Origin: JACRAO01 sp964490895
Lineage (GTDB): Bacteria; Bdellovibrionota; UBA1018
Reading direction: 5' to 3'
NCBI GenBank assembly: GCA_964490895.1
Contig: CAZBEI010000035.1
Location: 1-55,398, forward strand
DNA length: 55,398 nucleotides
How positions within the stretch are numbered: position 1 is the stretch's first letter; each line of letters begins with the position of its first letter. The notes below the pieces were generated by a model. The model saw nothing but the letters and a program-made list of their open reading frames with translations, was not told the DNA's origin and did not search any database. Shown here piece by piece: positions 24,370 through 33,543 of this stretch. Made by a program: the position numbers and the translations under genes.

Positions 24370-26133
24370 ATGAACCTTCCAGAAGACCTCAAAGAACCCG
24401 AAATCCACTCCCCCCTCGAAACCATGCGACACTCCTGTGCCCACATCATGGCTCATGCTGTCAAAAACATCTGGGGGGACGCAAAATTTGGGATAGGCCC
24501 CACGATAGAAAACGGTTTTTACTATGATATCGACTTGAGCCACAAACTAACCCCAGAGGACCTCCCTAAAATCGAAGTGGAGATGAAAAAAATCATTCAG
24601 GCAAATCAGCCATTTTTAAGAAAAGAACACTCTGCACCAGAGGCACTCCTATTCTTTAAAAAACTAAATCAACCCTTTAAAATTGAAATTATCGAAGCTC
24701 TTCAAAGCCAAGGCAACACCGTAAGCTCTTATCAAGAAGGAGAGTTCACCGACCTCTGTCGCGGACCCCACGTAAAATCGACAGCAGACATCAAAGCCTT
24801 CAAACTTCTTTCGATCGCAGGGGCTTATTGGAGAGGAAACGAAAAAAACCCCCAACTTCAAAGGATTTACGGCACAGCCTTTGAAACTCAAAAAGAACTC
24901 GATGAACACCTCGCCCTCCTCGAAGAAGCAAAAAAACGAGACCACCGAAAACTTGGAAAAGAACTGGGTTTATTTAGCTTTCATCCAGAAGCTCCCGCCA
25001 GCCCTTTTTTCCATCCTAAAGGCACGGTCATTTATAATCGCTTGATAGAGTACATCCGCAGTCTTTATGGTCCCTATGGTTATCAAGAAATCATCACTCC
25101 TCAAATAATGGATGTCGGCTTATGGGAAAAAAGTGGGCACTACGAAAACTACCGCGAAAACATGTACTTTACTGAGGTAGACGAGCGCCAGTTTGCAATT
25201 AAACCCATGAATTGCCCAGCCTCTACTTTTGTCTACTCGTCACAAACCCGTTCTTACAGGGACTTGCCTCTGCGCCTGGCTGACTTTGGGAGGATCCATC
25301 GCTTTGAGCGTTCTGGAGTGACCTCTGGCCTCACCCGAGTGAGAAGCATGTGCCAAGATGACGCCCATATTTTTTGCTCTCCAGAACAAATTGAGAAAGA
25401 AATTTCGAGCGTTATTGAAATGATTTTAAGAACGTATGAACTTTTTCATTTTTCAAATATCGAAATTTTACTGGCCACACGGCCTCCGAAAAGAGTGGGT
25501 GGAGACGAGCTTTGGGATAAAGCCGAAAATGCACTCATCGCTTCTCTGAATGTCCTCAAACGACCTTTTCAAATCCACGCAGGAGATGGCGCCTTTTACG
25601 GGCCTAAAATTGATTTTTATGTACATGACGCCCTAAAAAGAAAACATCAATTGAGCACCATTCAACTGGATTTTAATATGCCTGAAAGGTTCGAATTAGA
25701 ATATATTGACAAAGCCAACTCTCCACAAAGACCCGTCATGATCCATCGGGCTGTTTTGGGAAGTTTAGAGAGATTTATGGGAGTTTTGATCGAACACGTG
25801 GCAGGAGCCTTTCCCTTTTGGCTTGCTCCCATTCAAGCCAAAGTGATTACGATCAAGGAATTGCATGAACCTTATTGTAGAAGTTTTTATGAAAAATTTA
25901 AAGCGCTTGGATTCAGGGTGAGTTTAGATGCGAGAAATGAGTCCATGGGGCTTAAAACAAGGGAAGCTCAGATGGAAAAAATCCCCTACTCTTTAGTGGC
26001 GGGAGATCGCGAAGCACAAAGCAATACCTTTGCAGTTCGAAAATACGGAGAAAAAGAATCCAAAGTGATCACTCAAGATGAGATCTTAAAAACTTTTTTA
26101 GATTTAGAAAACGAGCCAAAAATCCGTGCATAA
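24370..26133 (+). CDS. thrS: Threonyl-tRNA synthetase lacking the TGS domain
   Basis: 587 aa, about 50 residues shorter than the common 640-aa form because the N-terminal TGS domain is missing. The protein starts directly at the editing domain (METMRHSCAHIMAHAV region; metal-site HxxxH, and LCRGPHV). The class II catalytic core follows: motif 1 around FHPKGTVIYNRLIEYIR, zinc-Cys motif KPMNCPAS, motif 2 FGRIHRFERSG, and motif 3 with MIHRAVLGSLERFMGVLIEH. The C-terminal anticodon-binding domain ends the chain. It charges tRNA-Thr. The HD hydrolase gene follows within 10 bp. Confidence 0.95.
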   Translation: MNLPEDLKEPEIHSPLETMRHSCAHIMAHAVKNIWGDAKFGIGPTIENGFYYDIDLSHKLTPEDLPKIEVEMKKIIQANQPFLRKEHSAPEALLFFKKLNQPFKIEIIEALQSQGNTVSSYQEGEFTDLCRGPHVKSTADIKAFKLLSIAGAYWRGNEKNPQLQRIYGTAFETQKELDEHLALLEEAKKRDHRKLGKELGLFSFHPEAPASPFFHPKGTVIYNRLIEYIRSLYGPYGYQEIITPQIMDVGLWEKSGHYENYRENMYFTEVDERQFAIKPMNCPASTFVYSSQTRSYRDLPLRLADFGRIHRFERSGVTSGLTRVRSMCQDDAHIFCSPEQIEKEISSVIEMILRTYELFHFSNIEILLATRPPKRVGGDELWDKAENALIASLNVLKRPFQIHAGDGAFYGPKIDFYVHDALKRKHQLSTIQLDFNMPERFELEYIDKANSPQRPVMIHRAVLGSLERFMGVLIEHVAGAFPFWLAPIQAKVITIKELHEPYCRSFYEKFKALGFRVSLDARNESMGLKTREAQMEKIPYSLVAGDREAQSNTFAVRKYGEKESKVITQDEILKTFLDLENEPKIRA

Positions 26134-26143
26134 AAATTCGCGC

Positions 26144-27571
26144 ATGATCTATGATGTCTTGTACGGATTTATTCCCATCACAGAGTGGGAAGAAAAAATC
26201 ATTGATTCCCCTTTTTTTCAACGCCTAAGATGGATTAAGCAATTAGGATTTGCAAATTATATTTTTCCAGGAGCTGAGCACAATCGCTTTGCCCATGTGA
26301 TTGGAGTCATGCACTCCATGGATCAAATGCTAAAAACCCTAGGCCTAGCCGTAAGTGATCAAGAACTCTTTGACCCTAAAACAAGTTCTCAAAAGACAAT
26401 GCTCCATAAAAGCCTGAGAGTGGCAGCGCTTTTGCACGATATTGGGACCTTCCCTTTTAGCCACGCAATCGAACAAGCTTATATTCGCCATGGCAATGAC
26501 GCGCGCCGTTCGCGGGGTGGAAATATTCAGAAAAATCCAAAAAATCTCCCCAACTCCCACGAACACTTGGGATCCTTTATCATTAAAAACACCAAGTACG
26601 CAGGAGGCATGACACAGATTTTAGAGGAATACGGATTTGATGTAGGCTTGATTTCTAAAATCATCAAAGGAGATTCCCCCTACCTCATTGCCAACCAACT
26701 CATGCACTCTGATCTCGATGCCGATCGAATGGATTATCTCTTGCGAGACGCACATTACACAGGAATTAAATATGGCCAATTTGACCGCGAATACATTCTC
26801 TCTAACCTGCTCACTTATGAAATGAAGAACGGACAAGTTGCCTTTGGTGTGACTGAAAACGCAATCCACGCGGTCGAAGATTTTTTGATTGCTCGGTTTA
26901 GTTGGTACTCTCAAGTGATCAAAAACCAAGGATCAGCAAAATTTGACATCATCGCCTCTCATTTGACCCAAGCTTTTTTAGAACAAGACCTCATGTACCA
27001 ATTTCAGGATTTGCTTTCGATGATCGAAAGCCAAGATGAGCGTTTTTATTGGTGGAATGATATTTATTTTCTGAGTCGCTCTCAAGAAATCCTCCATCAC
27101 AAGCTCAGTCAAAATCCAAAAATCGCAGAGTTTATTAAGATGCTTTTGTACCGGCAAACTCCTAAAACGCTCGGCCATCCTCTTTTCAAACACCGTATTT
27201 TGAGAGACGACGAAAAAACACACGAAAAAGCTAAGCTCATTCAGAAAATCCACCAATTGATTAAAGAATTCGAAGGGGTCTTAAAAAAACACGGCAATGG
27301 TACGGAGTGGATTTTAGTAGATATTCCAAGCGACATTGTCTTTACGAGAGGACTGGAGCACATTGTAAAAAAAAGAAAGACCGACAATCTCTACCTAGAA
27401 CGAGACCCAATCAAAGTGATTTCCAAACAAGGAAAACCCTCTCTCTTGGTCGAGAGAGACAATACCCTTATGAAACATTTGTCAGGGTTTATTAATTTCA
27501 TACCCAGTGTTTATGCCAACGAATCCGCTTTCCAACTTTTGAACGAAAAAGGACTCCTGCACCTTTTTTAG
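26144..27571 (+). CDS. HD-superfamily phosphohydrolase (dGTPase/SAMHD1-like)
   Basis: 475 aa from ATG 26144. A GTG at 26126 overlapping thrS is possible, but the family usually begins near MIYDVLYGFIPI. The metal ligands of the HD fold appear in order: NRFAHVIGVMHS (first His), AALLHDIGTFPFSHAI (His-Asp) and HSDLDADRMDYLLRDAHYTG (last Asp). Related proteins hydrolyse dNTPs or other nucleotides; the true substrate is unknown. Co-orientation and 10-bp spacing suggest it is transcribed with thrS. It ends 3 bp before the stop of the convergent metzincin gene. Confidence 0.88.
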   Translation: MIYDVLYGFIPITEWEEKIIDSPFFQRLRWIKQLGFANYIFPGAEHNRFAHVIGVMHSMDQMLKTLGLAVSDQELFDPKTSSQKTMLHKSLRVAALLHDIGTFPFSHAIEQAYIRHGNDARRSRGGNIQKNPKNLPNSHEHLGSFIIKNTKYAGGMTQILEEYGFDVGLISKIIKGDSPYLIANQLMHSDLDADRMDYLLRDAHYTGIKYGQFDREYILSNLLTYEMKNGQVAFGVTENAIHAVEDFLIARFSWYSQVIKNQGSAKFDIIASHLTQAFLEQDLMYQFQDLLSMIESQDERFYWWNDIYFLSRSQEILHHKLSQNPKIAEFIKMLLYRQTPKTLGHPLFKHRILRDDEKTHEKAKLIQKIHQLIKEFEGVLKKHGNGTEWILVDIPSDIVFTRGLEHIVKKRKTDNLYLERDPIKVISKQGKPSLLVERDNTLMKHLSGFINFIPSVYANESAFQLLNEKGLLHLF

Positions 27572-27574
27572 ACC

Positions 27575-28360
27575 TTATCGAGCAATTTTGATTTCGGCCA
27601 AGTCTTTGTACAGACAGTTTGCTCTCCCTTGGTCATTGTCTTTCAAAGCTTGTTTTTTTTCTCCAACTCCTCTCAAATCAAAATTAATAATTGGAAACAT
27701 CACCGATTCTTTATATTCATCTTGAGCGCCATTGCAATTGGGCACTCCTTCTTTTTGCCGCACCTCACAGCTGTGATTGAGTCCTAACAAATGTCCTAAT
27801 TCGTGCAGAAAAATAGATTGCAGGTCAGGTTGTTTTTTTCCGCTCTTAAAAAAATTATCAAAATTTATTTCCATAATGGCCATAAAAATTTCGGGCAGGG
27901 GTTTGGCTGGTTTCGGACAAAAACTCGTCAAAGCAATGGCATTGGGAATGAGGGGATAAGGCCAATCATTGTCTTTGTAAACCATTACGCTCCCTACAAA
28001 ATGTTTTTCTTGGATCAAAGTTTGACTGCACAAAGACTGAGGCTTTGGAGCATCTGTCTGCACGAGGCTATCTGCTTTTCCATAATTTAAAACTTGAAAA
28101 TTTAAACTCGAAAAAGAAAAAGTGTTCCACGTGTCAGCAGCTTTAGTGAGCGCAGCCAGCTCATCATTTGTAAAACCATTTTGTTGGATCTGAATGGCCA
28201 ATGGAACAGGCACATTAGCCCAGCGGCCCGAAAGAGTGCCCACCTGATCCTGTGGCAAAACACAGTCTTTAATAATGCTCGTTTTCTGCTGGTCCAAAGA
28301 ACAACTGCTTGTAACCAAGCACCAACATACTAATATTATTAGATATTTTAATTTCCCCAT
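27575..28360 (-). CDS. Lipoprotein metzincin-type zinc protease (matrixin-like)
   Basis: About 261 aa from ATG 28360, which puts the hydrophobic signal YLIILVCWCLVTSSC at the N-terminus with a lipobox Cys; the longer frame to 28459 is rejected. The zinc site HELGHLLGLNH matches HExxHxxGxxH exactly, and ESVMFPI downstream fits the metzincin Met-turn. FLHELGHLL is preceded by a typical matrixin fold segment (ADTWNTFSFSSLNFQVLNY). It is probably an exported peptidase anchored to a membrane; the substrate is unknown. A predatory or cell-wall role is speculative. Confidence 0.85.
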   Translation of the reverse strand: MGKLKYLIILVCWCLVTSSCSLDQQKTSIIKDCVLPQDQVGTLSGRWANVPVPLAIQIQQNGFTNDELAALTKAADTWNTFSFSSLNFQVLNYGKADSLVQTDAPKPQSLCSQTLIQEKHFVGSVMVYKDNDWPYPLIPNAIALTSFCPKPAKPLPEIFMAIMEINFDNFFKSGKKQPDLQSIFLHELGHLLGLNHSCEVRQKEGVPNCNGAQDEYKESVMFPIINFDLRGVGEKKQALKDNDQGRANCLYKDLAEIKIAR

Positions 28361-28479
28361 AGTTTTCTTAGAAATCCATTTTGTTGACTTAATTAGTATA
28401 CTATTAATGTCCACGCTATGGCAACGTCGAATCATTCGGGTGTGTCTTTTTTGACTCAACTTCTGTTATGGTGTAAAAA

Positions 28480-29262
28480 ATGTCACCCGTGCATGATAAA
28501 AAAAACCTAAAAACAGTCCTCATCACAGGGGGCGGAAGTGGGATTGGCTTAGAAACGGCTAAACTCCTTTTGTCTAAAAAAATATACCGTCTGATTCTTA
28601 TTGGAAAAGATAAATATAAACTCCAAGACGCTCTAAAAACTCTGGCGGCATCCCCAGACGAGGTGAGTTTTTTTCCATGCGACTTAAGAGAACCTGCCCA
28701 AATTAAACGAACTATAGATAAAATAATAACAACGCACAAAGAGATTTATGCGCTCATAAACAATGCCGGTATTTATCCCTTTGGCGGTGTTACAACGACA
28801 ACTGAAACAATCTGGAATGAGGCTTTTGCCATAAACCTAAAAGCACCTTTTCTTTTAATTCAGGGCCTCGCTGCTAAAATGGCTAAAAATTCGAACGGTG
28901 GCAGGATTGTAAATGTCGCCTCCACTGCTGGGATCCTCCCCAATCACTTTGCTCTTGCTTACTCCGTATCCAAAGCAGCACTCATCCACCTCACTCGCAC
29001 TTTGGCCAAAGAGTTGGGCAAAGATAACATTACAGTCAATTGTGTTTGCCCAGGGATTGTCCGCTCCCCGCTCCACGTTGCCTATCATCCAAACGAAAGC
29101 TCACTCGAAGATTTTTACGCTAAAAAAGGTGCAACTTTTCCATTGGGAAGAATTGGGGAACCCAAGGACGTGGCTCACGCCATTGACTTTTTTCTCTCGG
29201 AGGACTCCGGCTGGATTACAGGAGACACTTCTGTAGTAGATGGAGGAAGACTCTTACTTTAA
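28480..29262 (+). CDS. Short-chain dehydrogenase/reductase
   Basis: 260 aa classical SDR. The cofactor loop VLITGGGSGIGLETAK is at residues 13-28. NNAGIYPFGG is near 90. The catalytic Ser-Tyr-Lys is in IVNVASTAG and ALAYSVSKAAL, and VNCVCPGIVRSPL follows. It uses NAD(P)H; a Gly-rich loop without a nearby Arg does not settle which. The C-terminus (GWITGDTSVVDGGRLLL) is FabG-like, but the pathway cannot be told. No ribosome site precedes the ATG. It overlaps the convergent comEC end by 9 bases. Confidence 0.88.
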   Translation: MSPVHDKKNLKTVLITGGGSGIGLETAKLLLSKKIYRLILIGKDKYKLQDALKTLAASPDEVSFFPCDLREPAQIKRTIDKIITTHKEIYALINNAGIYPFGGVTTTTETIWNEAFAINLKAPFLLIQGLAAKMAKNSNGGRIVNVASTAGILPNHFALAYSVSKAALIHLTRTLAKELGKDNITVNCVCPGIVRSPLHVAYHPNESSLEDFYAKKGATFPLGRIGEPKDVAHAIDFFLSEDSGWITGDTSVVDGGRLLL

Positions 29263-31341
29263 ATCTCGACTATTCAAAGAGCCTTGCTCGTCTGTTCGAT
29301 GTGATGGAATGCCCAATGAGTTTAATAAATTTAAAACTCGAGGATGGGGATGGCCATAACGATTGCCCAAACCCGAAGAAATAAAACAAAAGTGGGGCTT
29401 GAGCTCCGATAAAACACTGAGGTCCGTAGAGTATTTTGACCCATGATGACTGATCTTGAGCAAAACTGGGAATTCTTTTTTTAAATAATATTTTCTAACC
29501 CAACTTAAAGCTTTTTTTTCCTGTTCGCAATCTGCATCTCCCATAGAAAAATAATAGGAATTTTGCAGAGGAATCCAAAAAACACTCATTTGATCATTTC
29601 TAGCGTTCTTTTTAGAATGCGAAACCACACTCACGGGAAACGGAAAACACCCCGACTTCCAATCCCCAACAGAAACAGGAAACCGTTTGACTTTTTTTAA
29701 AAAAGACACTCCTGTCGGTGTATTCAGCAACTCTATCGAAGTGGCCACACACCCAATGGGCACTACGGAGGCTAAACGAAAGACTCCCCCCACGTGGTCT
29801 TCGTCCAGATGAGAAAGAGCAATCCAATCGATATGGGTGATCTCTCTTTTTGCAAAAAGTTTAATCCAAGCGTCTGTCGAAATGGCTTTTTGAGAGCCCA
29901 CGTCAATGAACCCTATTTCAGGCAATCCTCTTTCACGTCCAGAGTTTTTTTTCACTAAAGCGGCATCTCCTTGTCCAACATCCAACTGTTCCACTTGAGT
30001 GGCAAAATCGGTACTTTTTCCGAACGATGGGACCAAAAATCGAACAAGCAAAAGAACGACAATCCCTACGGAGTACTGCTTGAGTCTAAATTTAAAGAAA
30101 AAAAAAGAGAGAGCCGCACTCAAAATCCCAAATCCAAAGGCCCAAAATGGGATCACCCACAAAAAAGGTAAGCTGAGAATCCATGACATTAAAAAAATTA
30201 AACTTTTTGTTACCACTATTGCTGAGAAAGAAAAAATAAGTTTTGCAAGAGATAAAAAATGAAGAGAATAAAGCAAACAGGCAAATATCTGTAACGGAAA
30301 AATGAAAAAAACAAAAAGATGGAAAGTAAGGAGGCTGAGCAGTGGAGTTGCAAGACAGACAAGTCCAGACTCAAAAATATCCACGAGAGCCACCAAAACC
30401 CAAGACCCTAAAGCCAATTTGACATGGCACCATTTCAAGTTCCGATCTGTAAATCCCACCATGAGCGAACCTCCAACCGCTAACGCATAATGAATCCGAC
30501 TCGAAACCCCGTCGTGAGATCTTAAAAACAGGATTGCATCCAAGCACAGAGAAATCAAAAGTGGGGAGTAAGTTCTCCATTCGAACCCGAAGCCTTTGGC
30601 TAAAGCCCGAACGAGAAGCACAATCCAAGGTCGCAACATCCCAGCTCTCATTCCCGAAAGAGTCCAAATGAGGAACCACGAAACAAAGGTAAGGGTTCTA
30701 GATAAGAACAATCCCACAGAAACTGAGACTCCAGAAAATCGAAACAGCCAGCCCAAAAATGCATTGAGCATCACTGCAAAATACAAGAGATGAATCCCCG
30801 TCACTGTAAAAACATGAACAAAGCCTAAAAACCAAAAAAATGAAGTGGCGTGTCCCGAGCTCTCCTCATTTAAAAATAATTTTCTCAAAATTCCAAATGT
30901 GTCTTTTGCACGATAAAACTCTGATATTTTTTCTCTCACCCTTTCAGTTTTATTTTTTATCTTATTCAATACAGAAGGAGCCAAAACAGGAGTAGAATAA
31001 GAAACTATCATTGGCAAATCTTTTACAAAGTATCGATAAAAAACAGGTTTTCGAAAACTTTCTGTATGCCACGAATGATTGACCAAAGGCGAATAAGCCC
31101 TCCAGGTACCCTTCCAGTTCCCACAGAGAGAGCTGACGTGAGTTTGTTTGAGCCATTTTAACCAGCCCTCATGCGAAATACACAAGGACTTATGATCCCC
31201 ACCCGAAAAGCTGGCCCAGCAGTTTTCGCTTCCATTTCGATGGGCTAAAAAGGGCTCTGCACAAAAAAATTCCTGTGCAAAAAGGGCGGAGTCGAAACTC
31301 AAGACTGTCAAAAGAAAATAAATCCTCAAAATAAAAACCAT
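29254..31341 (-). CDS. comEC: ComEC/Rec2-type DNA uptake channel
   Basis: 695 aa. A signal-like hydrophobic N-terminus and a periplasmic section (residues 25-170) with several Cys are followed by the Competence domain of many membrane helices (about 175-450; VFTVTGIHLLYFAVMLN is its hallmark). The C-terminal metallo-beta-lactamase-like domain has LSHLDEDHVGG, MGDADCEQEKKAL and LLKISHHGSKYSTD. It carries single-stranded DNA across the inner membrane during natural transformation. The gene lies close to a J-protein gene and yifB/comM, which support the same function. Confidence 0.9.
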   Translation of the reverse strand: MVFILRIYFLLTVLSFDSALFAQEFFCAEPFLAHRNGSENCWASFSGGDHKSLCISHEGWLKWLKQTHVSSLCGNWKGTWRAYSPLVNHSWHTESFRKPVFYRYFVKDLPMIVSYSTPVLAPSVLNKIKNKTERVREKISEFYRAKDTFGILRKLFLNEESSGHATSFFWFLGFVHVFTVTGIHLLYFAVMLNAFLGWLFRFSGVSVSVGLFLSRTLTFVSWFLIWTLSGMRAGMLRPWIVLLVRALAKGFGFEWRTYSPLLISLCLDAILFLRSHDGVSSRIHYALAVGGSLMVGFTDRNLKWCHVKLALGSWVLVALVDIFESGLVCLATPLLSLLTFHLFVFFIFPLQIFACLLYSLHFLSLAKLIFSFSAIVVTKSLIFLMSWILSLPFLWVIPFWAFGFGILSAALSFFFFKFRLKQYSVGIVVLLLVRFLVPSFGKSTDFATQVEQLDVGQGDAALVKKNSGRERGLPEIGFIDVGSQKAISTDAWIKLFAKREITHIDWIALSHLDEDHVGGVFRLASVVPIGCVATSIELLNTPTGVSFLKKVKRFPVSVGDWKSGCFPFPVSVVSHSKKNARNDQMSVFWIPLQNSYYFSMGDADCEQEKKALSWVRKYYLKKEFPVLLKISHHGSKYSTDLSVLSELKPHFCFISSGLGNRYGHPHPRVLNLLNSLGIPSHRTDEQGSLNSRDLK

Positions 31342-31408
31342 GGATCAAAAATGAAGCAGATTCTATGCCAATGTGCCAAAAATTGAAATTTCGGGCATAA
31401 TAAGAACA

Positions 31409-31798
31409 ATGGACCCTGATTTACTTGAAAAAATATTCTATTTGTCTCAAATTCTAATGGCTGCTCTTTTTTTAGGAGCCTTTTTATTTAGAATTCCAGG
31501 GCTTGGAAAATCCAAGTTTAAATCAAAAGACAAATTCAAAACACAAATCTCGCTTGATTTAGCCAGCGCAAAAATATCCAAAAAAGCACCTCTCCTCTTA
31601 GAAGGGGTCGATATCCACGCCACTGCACACGAACTCTTGGGAGTAAAACAGGGAGCCACAGCCGAAGAAATCAACAAAGCCTACAAAAATAAGATCAAAC
31701 GGTATCACCCCGACAAAATTGGCCCACAGGGCGAAAAAATTGCAGAAGCCTTAAACCTAGCCAAAGAAGCTTTACTGAAAAAACCAGGGCCCGTCTGA
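31409..31798 (+). CDS. Membrane-anchored J-domain protein
   Basis: About 129 aa from ATG 31409; a GTG at 31373 is also open. One N-terminal membrane helix (FYLSQILMAALFLGAFLF) is followed by a Lys-rich linker and a C-terminal J domain: ATAHELLGVKQGATAEEINK, then KRYHPDKIGPQG with the essential HPD. It would recruit a DnaK partner to the inner membrane. Zinc and Gly/Phe regions of full DnaJ are absent, and the arrangement recalls DjlA or TerB-linked J proteins. It lies between comEC (divergent) and yifB. Confidence 0.85.
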   Translation: MDPDLLEKIFYLSQILMAALFLGAFLFRIPGLGKSKFKSKDKFKTQISLDLASAKISKKAPLLLEGVDIHATAHELLGVKQGATAEEINKAYKNKIKRYHPDKIGPQGEKIAEALNLAKEALLKKPGPV

Positions 31799-31884
31799 AA
31801 TCACTACAGCGAGTCCATTTTTCAGCCTCAATTATACTTTCTGCAATGTTTAAAAAAGGTATGCTTTATGCATCGTAAACAGCT

Positions 31885-33483
31885 ATGCCATTTCAAATCG
31901 GTGCGCCTCTCCACTCTGACCCCATCCCTCAACTTCAATGGATCGAAGTCTCTACCTCCTTTCAAATCCCAAGTTTTCACATTGTCGGGCTTCCAGGCCA
32001 AGAAATCTCAGAAGCTCGAGAAAGAGTCAAAGCGGCCATTGAGTCTTCGGGCTTTGAATTTCCTCGAAAACGCGTGGTGATCAATCTTTCCCCTGCATCG
32101 GTCAAAAAACAAGGCACCGGGAGCGATCTCTCGATTGCTCTAGCTGTTTTGGCACACTCTCAAAAAAGGCCTTTGCCCAATGAAATAGGGGTGGCCTGTG
32201 GGGAGTTAGGACTAGACGGCTCTATCAAATCCACAGGACAAACAACAAGAGTCATCTATGCAGCCACACAAAATAAAACAAAGTTTCTGATTCTTCCACA
32301 AGAAGACGAAGAGCAGGCACTGAAAAGCTTAAATTTAATAATACAAAGTAATGAGTTCAAAAATCCACCACCCAAACTTGTTTTTATGTCCCATTTAAAA
32401 GAAGCTTGGAATTTTTTATTAAATCAGGACTTGGAAGTTCAAAAAAAATTCTATAAATACAAAGCCAAACCAGCTCCTGACATAGAAGCGCTCACGCTTC
32501 TACCCCTGGCCCCATCTTTAGAAAGAGTTTTATGTATTGCCACCACAGGAGATCACCATTTGCTTTTATTGGGACCCAAAGGAATAGGAAAAAGTCATGC
32601 TCTCGATTGGCTAATTGCACTTCAGGCCGAACCTCAATCCAAAGACACTTTGCAACAAATCCTACTGGCAGAACTCAGTTCTCAAATCACTCAATCACAA
32701 AACCCGAAGGGTTTTAGGTCCACACGATCTAATGTTCGGAGAATCAGCCAGCACGTTAAACCGGCCTCTCTCATTGGAAGCACCTCTACTTCTATTTTAA
32801 GGGTGGGCGAATTTTCGCTCGCGCATGGCGGATTGTTCATTGCTGACGAACTGTTGGAGTGGCACCGAGACAGTCGCGAAGCACTGCGAGAACCTTTGGA
32901 AAGAGGAGTCGTAACATTGACTCGAAATCAAGGCACTCTAGAACTCCCCGCAAGATTTCGACTGGCTGCCAATAGCAATTTATGTCCCTGTGGGGGATGG
33001 CCTAAAAATGTTCCACTCCCTTTGCATGAAAAAAAGATAAAGCTTCAGAAGTGCTATTGTCGCCCGCATCAAATCAGGCATTACCTCTCGAAACTCTCTG
33101 GCCCTATCTTAGATCGAATCGACCTTGTCTTAAGGGTGACAGACGGTTCTCAAAATAAGAATGCAGCTCACCCCATTCAAATTGTGGAATTAAAACAAAA
33201 GATCCATAAAATAAGAAACCGTCTGATCTCCAAATTTGGAACCACACCCGGTCAACTCTCTCCGCACGAACTAGAAAAATGGTTAGAAAAAAACCCTTCT
33301 TGGAGAGAGGAGTTCGCCCTCAAAAATGCAATGACACTGAGAAGTCGCCATAAAATCCTAAGACTATCACTTACTCTATCTGCCTGGGATCAGATGGAGT
33401 CCCCTACTTCTGCCCATTTTTTAGAAGCTTCTCTTTATCGTTCAGACCGATTTGGGTTAGGAGACGAATCAGGTCTAACCTGA
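31885..33483 (+). CDS. comM: YifB/ComM family AAA+ ATPase
   Basis: 532 aa. The N-terminal Lon-like ChlI domain (residues 1-160; PSFHIVGLPGQEISEARERV and VVINLSPASVKKQGTGSDL) is followed by the Mg-chelatase-type AAA+ module with Walker A GPKGIGKS at 230-237. The later segments are EFSLAHGGLFIADEL, ANSNLCPCGG and SGPILDRIDLVL. ComM is a branch-migration helicase used in transformation in other bacteria. The usual RPFRSPHH segment reads KGFRSTRSN here, a noticeable deviation. The start has only a weak ribosome site. Confidence 0.9.
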   Translation: MPFQIGAPLHSDPIPQLQWIEVSTSFQIPSFHIVGLPGQEISEARERVKAAIESSGFEFPRKRVVINLSPASVKKQGTGSDLSIALAVLAHSQKRPLPNEIGVACGELGLDGSIKSTGQTTRVIYAATQNKTKFLILPQEDEEQALKSLNLIIQSNEFKNPPPKLVFMSHLKEAWNFLLNQDLEVQKKFYKYKAKPAPDIEALTLLPLAPSLERVLCIATTGDHHLLLLGPKGIGKSHALDWLIALQAEPQSKDTLQQILLAELSSQITQSQNPKGFRSTRSNVRRISQHVKPASLIGSTSTSILRVGEFSLAHGGLFIADELLEWHRDSREALREPLERGVVTLTRNQGTLELPARFRLAANSNLCPCGGWPKNVPLPLHEKKIKLQKCYCRPHQIRHYLSKLSGPILDRIDLVLRVTDGSQNKNAAHPIQIVELKQKIHKIRNRLISKFGTTPGQLSPHELEKWLEKNPSWREEFALKNAMTLRSRHKILRLSLTLSAWDQMESPTSAHFLEASLYRSDRFGLGDESGLT

Positions 33484-33517
33484 CACACTATTAATATACT
33501 TAGTTAATTTAATGTTT

Positions 33518-33532
33518 TGACTCATTAAGTCA
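33518..33532. promoter_or_regulatory. Inverted repeat upstream of lipoprotein gene, possible operator
   Basis: TGACT (33518-33522) and AGTCA (33528-33532) form an inverted repeat around CATTA, 11 bp before the ATG of the 33544 gene and downstream of an AT-rich stretch. It could bind a dimeric regulator. The evidence is symmetry and position only. Confidence 0.3.
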
Positions 33533-33543
33533 TAAGGCGTAAA

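Noticed and set aside
28381..28411. AT-rich symmetrical segment between metzincin and SDR genes as a -35/-10 promoter
   Set aside because: The spacing between TTGACT and TATACT is only 7 bp on the plus strand, so it is not a normal promoter.
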